Below, piece by piece: positions 46,791-55,342 of a stretch of 64,000 nucleotides of DNA. The DNA lies in contig WIDE01000026.1 in NCBI GenBank assembly GCA_015039315.1, positions 359,574 through 423,573 of the forward strand, in the 5' to 3' direction. The notes below the pieces were generated by a model. It searched no databases, was not told where the DNA came from, and worked only from the letters and a program-made list of their open reading frames with translations. A program made the translations under genes and the position numbers. Each line of letters begins with the position of its first letter. Position 1 is the first letter of the stretch. The stretch comes from Clavulina sp. PMI_390. Its lineage: Eukaryota > Basidiomycota > Agaricomycetes > Cantharellales > Hydnaceae.

Positions 46791-46796
46791 CACGTG
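46791..46796 (+). promoter_or_regulatory. CACGTG box of MDR gene C
   Basis: CACGTG followed by AC, 31 bases before the ATG; the equivalent boxes are 29 and 28 bases before the starts of copies A and B. The surrounding promoter is otherwise diverged, so the box looks retained by selection. Confidence 0.6.
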
Positions 46797-46827
46797 ACCG
46801 GCTCGGCTTCGGCTTCTTAACCTCCCC

Positions 46828-48419
46828 ATGGCTCAGACTACGATTCCCACAGAGACGAAAGCTTTGGTGCTGCAGAGATCAGAAAATGGCCCTCTGTTCT
46901 ATGATTCTGTCGTTGTGAAGCTCCCTCTTCAACCTCTGGCCGAAGGTCAGGTTCTTGTGCGAATTGCTGCTGCTGGATTCAACCATCGCGAGGTCTGCAG
47001 TCCAACTTCTGGTGGAGGGTTTTGAGGAAAGTCATCATCTGATTCCTATCTCTTCTTGAATTGAAGCTATGGCAGAGGAAGAATCTGTACCCAGAAACTG
47101 CTCCGGGCGCACCGATGGGTGCAGGTACGCCGAACTCGCTGGGCAAATCATGAGGGTCCATATTTATGCTTTTGATAAATTTAGATGGCGCAGGTACCTG
47201 AGGCTGAGAGCAAAAACGCATGAATCAACCTTGCTAAAATTGATCTAGGCGTTGTGATTGCCGCGTATGATCCCAATGACCCTCTCCTACGAGCAAAGGT
47301 GATGCTCGTTCCCACCAGAAACTGGGAGTCAGATCCTCGAGCGGCCGAGGGCAAGTGAGTGCTCATCTTATCATCTCTTAACACTACTCTAATTGGCACT
47401 ATTATTGCTTGAATAAGGTTCTGGACCATCGGTGGTGGCCCTCCTGGTGGCAGCTTCGCAGAGTTTGTTGTGGTCGATCGACGCGAAGTCATCCTTGTTC
47501 CCCCTCATATGCCGCTCATCCATGCCGCAGCATGGCCTCTTGGCGGTTTAACTGCATGGAGGCGAGACTACATCTCACTTCGAGCCGAATTTACCTACTA
47601 ACACTCGTGCCATTGCAGAGCGGTGAAGATAAATGCAGAAGTCAAGCCTGGCGATAACGTCCTTATTGTGAGAATATTCTACTTGAATCTCATTTATCAT
47701 TCATATGAAAGCTTACGTCGCGATCTGCAGACTGGGATTGGCGGTGGTGTCGCGATGATTGCACTGCAGTTAGCGGTGGCGCTTGGTGCCAATGTTTATG
47801 TGACTAGTTCCAGCCCTGCAAAACTTGAGAAGGCTGGCGAACTGGGGGCGCGGGGAGGTATCAATTATAATGCCAAGAACTGGCCAAAATTACTGGGGGA
47901 GCTTCTGGTCCAGGCTGGAAAGAAACCCACGATTGACGCTGTGATTGATTCCGCTGGTGGTGATATCCTCGGCCAACTCGGCAAGGTCCTCTCTCCGGGT
48001 GCTCGCGTTGTCGTGTATGGGATGTGAGTGCCTGAAATTCTCCAGGTGTGATGTTACTTATCATAAGGTGGCCATCTTTGTAGGACTGTGGCACCCGAGG
48101 TCAAGTTCCGAATGGTCGACGTGCTTCGCAACATTCAAATCAAAGGTGGGTTCATGTTGTCGTCTACTATCACCATTTTCCAAGGCCAGCCACCCTCTGA
48201 TGCCTTGTTTCATCAGGATCCACTATGGGCTCCCGTCAAGATCTCATTGAAGCCACTGACTTCATTGCTAAGCATCGTATCACTCCGGAAGTATCACACG
48301 TTCTTCGTGGGCTAGAGGAGGCTGAAGAAGGATTCAAGATTCTTCAAGCCGGTGATCAGATGGGAAAAGTTGTCATCAAATTCCCTGGGAGGACCCCTGG
48401 AGGCGACGTCCGACTGTAA
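46828..48419 (+). CDS. MDR-family quinone reductase/alcohol dehydrogenase-like, tandem copy C
   Basis: Third tandem paralog with the same exon plan. Exon 1 ends GFNHRE, exon 2 gives LWQRKNLYPETAPGAPMG, the 9-nt exon is 47185-47193, then GVVIAAYDPNDPLLR. Rossmann motif TGIGGGVAMIALQLA; C-terminus MGKVVIKFPGRTPGGDVRL. The 9-nt exon encodes DGA, the usual residues of the DGAG turn, where copies A and B have EGA and EAA. It is more distant from A and B, so the first duplication separated C from the A/B ancestor. Retaining all three with intact reading frames suggests specialised substrates or dosage. Not a pseudogene as far as visible. Confidence 0.9.
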
Positions 48420-48802
48420 AATGCCCTGATGCCATCTTACGCCTCCTGTTGGCAATCCTGCTCAGAAAAGACCTCAGTATATCCCCCAGAGGTCTTCACC
48501 GAGACGCTAGAAGGAATCGTGGCTCAAATGGGGACTGAACACGCTGCGAGATCGATCCGATGCAGTCGGGAAGGGGCAATCAATGTCCTTACTGTTATAC
48601 AAGCTGGCGGTATCAATCAATATACAAGAACTTGACAGAAGCTGAATCAGCAGAGCCCAAAACAAGGGAAAAAGACAAGAAATAAAGTGGATGAACGGCG
48701 TCGAGAACAAGATGAAGAACAAAAAGCGCGCGTGTATCGCGCACGCTCCCTATCCCCCGTATAAATGAAAGCGTGAGCCAGCGCGGAAGCAGTATCTCCT
48801 TA
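48420..48802. other. Convergent intergenic region
   Basis: 380 bases between the last MDR gene (+) and an F-box-like gene (-). No gene seen. Confidence 0.5.
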
Positions 48803-50352
48803 TCAATCAAGCTTCCCTGGCCGAATCTCCATCTCCGACCACCAACAAAAGTTTGCGTTGTCACGGAAATGTGGGGTAGCCACCGCTTGTCCGTCCCCCG
48901 CCCCCGCCGCTGACTTTTTCTCGCGCCTCTTGAACGCCGCCTCGCTCAAGCGTTTAAAGGTGCGGCGGTAGCCATAACCGCCTGTGAGCGTTAGCTTGCG
49001 CAGAAGAGGCGCGTTTGAGGCGCAATCCAGGACGAATTGCTTCATCCACCCGCCGAAAGGATCTATGGGCCGTGACCGACTCGCTACAGATACACCGTCC
49101 TCGCCTTCTTCCCCTTCGCGATCGCTCTCCTCGTCCATGGCGGAAGGAGGCTCGAGGCCAAATAGCTCGGCGATAGCAAACTCGCCCTGGCCGGTGTACT
49201 GCGTATCTCGTCCCTGAACATCCCATCGAAGGTTTTGCAGAGCCGTAAAGTGTACGAGAGCTTGAGGGATATATTCACGGTGTGGACCACGCGACGACGC
49301 GATACGCAAGACGGTGATCGAGTGCAGTGCGATACCATAGCCGAATCGAATCAGGCTAGGCAACTCAACATCTCGCTCCTCACGCACCCATAGGCCCATG
49401 GCGAGTTTGTGCGCGGAGCATAGCTCCTGATCGCTCGTTGAAGATGATTGGATGAGGTCGGAGAAGGATGATTGAGGGGGAAGAGCTGAGAGCTGCTCTC
49501 GAGCAAACGAGAAGCCATACTCTGTATAGTCGGCTTTGATGGACACTGTATCAAGTGATCTTCCTCTGGACCATGCGCGCACGCAGTTAGGTGGCCCGTG
49601 TATGCGAGTGAGGGATGGAAGGAGCGGCTTGCGCCACGATGTGGCAGAGGCGTCTAGCGCTCGCAGCGGGCCCTCTCCGCCGAGGTCCTCGAACAACTCG
49701 TAGTCAGTTATCCCAGGTTGTTGAGCAAGGAACGGTTCCATTCGGTCGTCAAACCGAAAGTTGCAGACAAACTTGGTGAGCTGGAATTTGAAGGTTGATG
49801 CATTCTGTGTCAGGAAGCGGACGAATGCATCTTGATCACGACGTTCATCAATTTTCCATTGGCTCAATGCGACTTCGAGATGAGTGATTCGTGATGTGGT
49901 TTTGAGGACGGAGTAGAGACTCCTAAGAGACTTTGATGTGAGGAACGAGAAGCTGCCGAGAGGGTAGAAGGTGCGGATGATGAGGGTTCGGATAGACTGT
50001 GCTCTCCTCCCGTCCCGAAGGATGGCAGAACAAGCGGCTTGAAGTGTCTTCCGACGTTTTCTCCCGCTAGGGGGATTTCCCAGACTTGTCAGTTTCGCAG
50101 GGTCGATGTCCGAGACCACTACTCGACGCCAGAGACGAGAGCTGGCCAAGTGATAGAGGTTATGGTTTAGGGTAGAAACGGCCTTGAGGTCCTCATGATT
50201 GAGCGTGTCGATGAGTAGGTGGATGATATCAAGAGGGATGGTGAGCTCTCCGCTTGGCCGATCGACACTCGGCTGCGGCGCAACGAGGGGACTGGCGTGA
50301 GTGAACAGAGGAGCGGCAACAATGGACGAAAACTATAGACCTTTTGTCCCAT
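48803..50352 (-). CDS. F-box-like protein, relative of the 7-8.5 kb gene (about 493 aa)
   Basis: The main exon (50272-48803) is continuous. The F-box-like part reads LTIPLDIIHLLIDTLNHEDL, then LYHLASSRLWRRVVV; a solenoid follows. It mirrors the gene at 6986-8507: PLDI box, a basic RKRRKTL run versus RRRRRRELA, an ACxAI(L/C)RD motif, a PGITDYE/PSITEYE motif and RSLDT. The first exon is uncertain. My best guess is a 12-nt exon (MGQK, 50352-50341) spliced over a 68-nt intron (50340-50273) with the weak donor GTCTAT. It rests on the MGQ start of the relative. The C-terminus is rich in Lys and Ala. Substrate adaptor for an SCF ligase by family; targets unknown. Confidence 0.75.
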
Positions 50353-50844
50353 AAGAAAACACCTTTGACACGTTGGGATGTTCCTAGACACTGGACGAGA
50401 CGCTGCAGACGTTGGAGTGGTGGTGGTGGAAGGAGGGACGACGGACGGAAGCAAAAAGACTGCAGCTTATCCCTGTTCCTGAACTGTGTTCTTCCGTCGA
50501 TTGCGCACTGCAATTTTCATTCTACCCCACATTGATTCATAGATTCATTCATCCCACAAAGGCCGATCGACCCAAAAACGTAGATCAGTGTTACAAAAGT
50601 TACGCGCTGTATGCAGCTAACTATATCATTATCATTACGTGTGTCAAAAAAACGGTCCCGCTCGATCGCGCATTGCGCTACCAGCGCAGAAGAAGTCAGC
50701 TTCCTAAATCAAGCTATTTTGACATATCTCCTAAGAACCACGAATCGGGTAAGTCATCCATCACCACATGGAATAAGTATTGATAAAGTCCATGGTATTC
50801 GCATCCTAAGCGTGAAGAATCAGTGAAATATTTTGTCGGGTAGA
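50353..50844. other. Intergenic region between two minus-strand F-box-like genes
   Basis: 490 bases: upstream region of one F-box-like gene and 3' region of the next. No gene seen. Confidence 0.5.
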
Positions 50845-52068
50845 TCAGAGTGTGAAAGGGTGACGAACCAGGTCTTCTAGATGGATGCGAGGATAATGAA
50901 GTTCGAATTCGCTTGTCATCCTGGCCGCATAATGCCATTCTCCATGCGCAGAACTCGACTTCCACCACAGCCCGATCGGCTTCCACTCTCGATCACTCGA
51001 TGACAGACCAACAAGCGATTCGTGGATTACTAAACGAGTGGATAGACTCGCGTACGATTGAGGCGACCATTGCTGGCGGATAGCTTGATCATCAAACTTC
51101 CAGGGGTACTTGAACCTCCATTTGACAATTTCAAGCGATGTTAGCTCCATGAGCGGGGAGAGGGAGCTACTGGGGCTGTACTTCTTGCCTGTCAATAGGC
51201 ATGTCAAGAATCGTGCATGTGGGGCAAGCGATGTCAGAGCAGATAATCGGTTTCTTATCGTGGCTTGAGGAGGGGCGGCGAGAGAAATCGACCTAATCGT
51301 GGCCCTCGATGGAGGGAGAGCGAAAATGGCGTCAGAATCTGGGACAACATTGATCGCAATGTGTTCAAGAGGCCGTTCTTGCCCCACAACTTCCAGGAAC
51401 TGTACTGGAGCGACGGCAACGTTGAGCTTGGTGAGGCTCTCACTGAGGATTTCCTCCTGGGGCGGTGGGTTTTGGGTTCGAACGACCAATCGACGAAGGT
51501 TTGTCTGGGATGCGACAAAGGGCCAAAGACCAGGGACCGCCGAGGACGGCACGATAACAATAAGTTGCTCCAGCTCGGTAAATTTTTGTTGCAAATATGG
51601 CAACAGTCTAGCTGTGATGCGCGAGTGCATCAGACTGGCATCAGGAGTAGGAATATAATCACAAAACTGCAAGACGCGAAGGTGGGTGGTTTTCAGAAGG
51701 AGCTGGTGGACGAGTTTTTCCACGTGGCGATCATGCTCTTCCTTAAGAATGGACCGCAGGGCGAGAGAAAACTTGACCACACGCGTGACGCGGTCCGGAA
51801 TGCTGAACAACATGTCCAGGCGTCTGACGATCATGTGGGTCTTGGAGTCGGCGGTGACCTCAAAGTGAACCTTTCTCCAACGCCAGAACTCTCCTTCGTT
51901 GAAGAACGCGTGACTGGCATGGGCTAGTACGGTTTTGCTGACCCAGTCGTCTTCGAGCCAGTTGTATATGTTGCCGACGACATCCAATGGAAGCTGGCGA
52001 GTCGGGGAGGGTTTGCTAGGGGAGGGTGCTGGACGTGGGCGCGTGAGGGATGCGACCACCACACTCAA
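50845..52068 (-). CDS. F-box-like protein (407 aa), head-to-head with its paralog
   Basis: Intronless. The F-box-like segment (residues about 24-68) has RQLPLDVVGNIYNWLEDDW and SHAFFNEGEFWRWRKVHF. The rest is an irregular leucine-rich solenoid. It pairs with the divergent gene at 52435: both have an EFW(R/K)WR motif after the second helix, then an (R/H)R(L/F)xxLxxxxxR stretch and a basic V(V/E)(K/L)F segment. These are tandem-inverted paralogs. Predicted adaptor of an SCF ubiquitin ligase; the substrate is unknown. Confidence 0.8.
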   Translation of the reverse strand: MSVVVASLTRPRPAPSPSKPSPTRQLPLDVVGNIYNWLEDDWVSKTVLAHASHAFFNEGEFWRWRKVHFEVTADSKTHMIVRRLDMLFSIPDRVTRVVKFSLALRSILKEEHDRHVEKLVHQLLLKTTHLRVLQFCDYIPTPDASLMHSRITARLLPYLQQKFTELEQLIVIVPSSAVPGLWPFVASQTNLRRLVVRTQNPPPQEEILSESLTKLNVAVAPVQFLEVVGQERPLEHIAINVVPDSDAIFALPPSRATIRSISLAAPPQATIRNRLSALTSLAPHARFLTCLLTGKKYSPSSSLSPLMELTSLEIVKWRFKYPWKFDDQAIRQQWSPQSYASLSTRLVIHESLVGLSSSDREWKPIGLWWKSSSAHGEWHYAARMTSEFELHYPRIHLEDLVRHPFTL

Positions 52069-52434
52069 GTTCTGATGGCATCATATCACACCTGAATCCT
52101 CTAGTCTGGTAGGTAGGGCTAGCTGGTCTCTGCTAGTGGGATGGTTGTTCATGGGAGTGCTGAGGTTTCTCGCTACAGGTACGCTAGAAACTGTATCAGG
52201 ATTGAGTGCAGTCGACATATTGGCTGGAACGAGGAGTATCACTGGAGGTGGAAGACAACAGAAACGAACAAAGCAGTGCTCCCAATGTATCACCACCGCC
52301 GTGACGGTCCCGCGGATCCAGTGCGGAGTCACAGCAACCTCCATCAGGGATGTCACACGCACCCAACCTTCAACTTTTCGTGAGATCAAACGCTCTCAAA
52401 CTTCTTGTTGTGACTACACAAGAGTATCAGATCC
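52069..52434. promoter_or_regulatory. Shared promoter of divergent F-box-like paralogs
   Basis: 366 bases between two start codons on opposite strands. No clear TATA box. Likely serves both genes. Confidence 0.45.
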
Positions 52435-53691
52435 TTGCGTGAAATGTCCACCGGCCTGCTATCAAAGATCCCCTTCGACCTCATCCATGTGATCTTCTCT
52501 GTGTTACTAGACGACATGCCCACGATGTGCGCTTTCGCATCCACAAGTCGAGCGCTCTATGAGGAGGCAGAATTCTGGAAGTGGCGATACGTCCGGATTC
52601 GGACTATTTCGCCCGTGTCCCGTGTACACAGGTTTCGAGCTCGGTTGCTCAACCTTACACGTCGAGCAGATCGCCCAGGCAAAATTGTGGAACTTTTCAT
52701 CCACATTACTGTTCTGATGCCTACGCTCAAAGAGTCCGTGGTAAAGGGAAGCCTTCAAACCATTCTAAGGGCAGCATCCGGTCTGAAAGTCTTCCATTTT
52801 CAAGACACTACAGGGAGCTTGCTCAGCCGCTCCATAGTAGTACACACCAAATCTTGCGCGTTCTCTCTGTCAACACTGGCACTGATGGCCGCTGTGAAAT
52901 GGGATGACATTAAAAAGGTCCTGGATTCTCAGCCCGGCATTCGCCAGCTTACATTGCGCCACCCTATCACGCTGGATGCGGGTGACACCGCTTGCTTGCC
53001 CCATCTCAATACACTGTGCGTGACCCACAAGACGCACCTGACGTTTATCCAAGGACGCCCAATCAGCTACCTCTCCGTAGACTCGAGATGGATGTTCGAC
53101 GGCGACAGTGACTGGGGACTCGCTCTGCTAGAAAGCAGCGCTCCAACACTAGGACTTAATATCATCATTCTGTCCGAGATGTACCTAACAGAGTACTTCC
53201 GATTCCATCCTTTCCATGAAATAGCCCCAAACCTCCGTTTTCTTACCATCTGGTGGTATGATACTCCTCTTATGGAGCTTGATGTCGCAATTTGTGACAT
53301 TATCAAGTCATTAAACCGGCTAGAGATCCTTGTCTGGAGAAGCCAATACGAACCCTGGGATGTGGAATCAATCCTGCCTGCCTGGGACTGTGCCAGGTAC
53401 GCTGGCCCCCAGCTTCGAGTCGTTATTCACGACAATTGGGACAAGGACAGTGGACAAGCTGTAGTGCAGTACTGGCAAGTGAGACAGGCTAAAGGCTCCA
53501 TGCCTGAGGAGATCATGAAAGAGGAAATGAAATTATGGGCCCCGAAGCCTGTCTGGGCGCGCTTCCCGCTCTTTTCCAATGTGACGGAGGCCGAGAATAG
53601 TCTGGTAGGTCACTCTCTGTTTAGATCACGATTCTTGGCTGCTAAAGAACATATTTCCACCAGGAACCTGGAGCCGTGTCATACATATTGA
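52435..53691 (+). CDS. F-box-like protein (418 aa)
   Basis: Intronless frame. F-box-like helices: LLSKIPFDLIHVIFSVLLDD and STSRALYEEAEFWKWRYVRI, residues about 7-58. Then a leucine-rich solenoid with typical strands (LRFLTIWWYD, LEILVWRSQY). The next in-frame Met (MSTGLLSK, residue 4) is an alternative start. Paralog of the divergent gene at 50.8-52.1 kb but with a distinct C-terminus. Expected partner Skp1; substrate unknown. Confidence 0.8.
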   Translation: MREMSTGLLSKIPFDLIHVIFSVLLDDMPTMCAFASTSRALYEEAEFWKWRYVRIRTISPVSRVHRFRARLLNLTRRADRPGKIVELFIHITVLMPTLKESVVKGSLQTILRAASGLKVFHFQDTTGSLLSRSIVVHTKSCAFSLSTLALMAAVKWDDIKKVLDSQPGIRQLTLRHPITLDAGDTACLPHLNTLCVTHKTHLTFIQGRPISYLSVDSRWMFDGDSDWGLALLESSAPTLGLNIIILSEMYLTEYFRFHPFHEIAPNLRFLTIWWYDTPLMELDVAICDIIKSLNRLEILVWRSQYEPWDVESILPAWDCARYAGPQLRVVIHDNWDKDSGQAVVQYWQVRQAKGSMPEEIMKEEMKLWAPKPVWARFPLFSNVTEAENSLVGHSLFRSRFLAAKEHISTRNLEPCHTY

Positions 53692-53841
53692 ATCATGCAA
53701 TGCCGCAATAGGAAGCCGTCGTGATTGGAGCGATAGAGAATATGTACACCAGAGCAATGAAAACAAGTTGCATGAGTAGATCGAAAGTTCAAAAACAGAT
53801 TGTGTGGAGCAAAGCTTCTCGATCATATGCTCTGGGGGGTA

Positions 53842-55114
53842 TCAAGTCGTCGTCTTAGTCAGTCCTGCAGCGGTGCCTCCATAAGCTTGCGGAAGTTCGG
53901 CTGCATCAACATAGGGGAGGAGCTGCTTTCCGATCACTTGGGGACCTGATCCGACGACATGGAGTTTCGCGAAAGTCTTGGACGGCACGATGGGCTTGAA
54001 CAGCCAGTAGATCCAAGTGAGGAATGTCGGAACATTGACGAAAAACTTGACGTGCTAGAGATAGGAATGAGGATTGTTGTCAACCCGCCGACATATCTAT
54101 GCAATAATAAACTGATCCACGTACCAGGCATTCAGGGTAGTGTTCGCCAAAGATGCGAGTAGCTTCAGCTGCTGCCTTCTTGCTCTGCTCTGTCCTCGAG
54201 CTCGAGCTCACTCCAGCGTAATCATGCACCTAAACGGAGGATTATCATTCTGACGGGCTGTGGTCATCACTGGTAACGAACCTGGACGGTCGAGTCGGCC
54301 TTCTCGAAGTCCAATTGACGCATAGCTCGCTCCATCAGCTGAACACGCCATCTACGAAGAATAGGGGTATGGAGTCAGTTTTGACACCAACGAGCAATAC
54401 TCAAGTGGCGTACCTGAGGAATCGCTCGAGGTCCTTGAACACCTCCTCAAGCTTGACGTCGCCTCCATATACGTTGTACCTTTGGTAGGGAAGAAGAGGA
54501 GAGGGCTTCATGAAAGGCGACACAGGTTTTAACTTCCGAGGACGACGTACGTGAGTGGACGGCCTTCCTTATCTCTGCCAAAGATATACCCTATGTTCCC
54601 AAAGATGTCTTCTGGGAAGGTCTCGGTCAGGAGTCCCTCAATGTTAAATTCTTCGCGCCACTTGAGGGTGGCAATGAGCCGTTCTGTAGCTTTCTGTACA
54701 TTCAGATCGCTTAATCAAAGTTGTTTGGACCATATTAGTAACATAAAAGGTTTGGAGCGGCCCAAGACTCACGTCGCACGAACGAATTTGGCTAAAACGA
54801 CGGACACACGAGCATCGTCCACACGCCCAGGGTCAATCTTGACTCCCCACAAATCGACGACACGGAATCGTGCATCAGGGTTGTTCGGGAAGGCTTCCTC
54901 GAAGATCAGAGGCAGGGCTGTCTACAAGTTGTGCATGCCAAGGTCAAGTTGTTTAGCCCCTGCAAGACGTCACTGATAAAACAAAGCACATGTGTGTACA
55001 CACCCTAAGCTCCTTTACGGCGGCCCACTCTTTCTCAGTAAACTTCTGAGTCAGGGCATTCTGGGGTTCCGGCTCCACTGCAGGGGTCGGGGCGGGTGCT
55101 TCCTCTGCTGACAT
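53842..55114 (-). CDS. SFH5: Sec14-like phosphatidylinositol transfer protein SFH5 (290 aa)
   Basis: Exons (minus): 55114-55004, 54921-54773, 54709-54551, 54479-54414, 54351-54282, 54229-54125, 54054-53842; 873 nt, in frame. A CRAL-TRIO-N helix region (AKFVRATDLNVQKATERLI, then LKWREEF) is followed by the CRAL-TRIO lipid-binding fold (GRPLTYNVYGGDV, VHDYAGVS, FFVNVPTFLTWIYWLFKPI, LPQAYGGTA). Length and motifs agree with Sfh5, about 290 residues in yeast, which acts at the ER/plasma membrane and binds phosphatidylinositol or haem. The N-terminal 25 residues are Pro/Ala/Glu-rich and disordered. The stop is TGA at 53844-53842. It lies downstream of PUS1 on the same strand with a 228-base gap; each gene probably has its own promoter. 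Confidence 0.87.
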
Positions 55115-55342
55115 GGTGGTGGTAACGTTGAGGATCTTGGTGTGTGTGACGCGGACGGACGGCCGCAGCGGTCTGCCGTTTTGCGCCGATCTGATAAACA
55201 CCCGGCAATCTCCTAACGTACCATATTTGGTTATGATCCACACACTTATCAGTGCCAACTTGTGAGGGTTCAGACGAGCCTTGGTACAACACAAGTAATA
55301 CAAGTGGACATGACAGATACTTCACATCTACAATTCTCCAGC

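Noticed and set aside
51470..51485. GGGTTCGAAC resembling a tRNA B box
   Set aside because: Inside an F-box coding region with no matching A box or cloverleaf. No tRNA or rRNA gene was found in the window.
51265..51927. 220-codon plus-strand open frame
   Set aside because: It lies antisense inside the intronless F-box-like gene and has no domain; a composition shadow.
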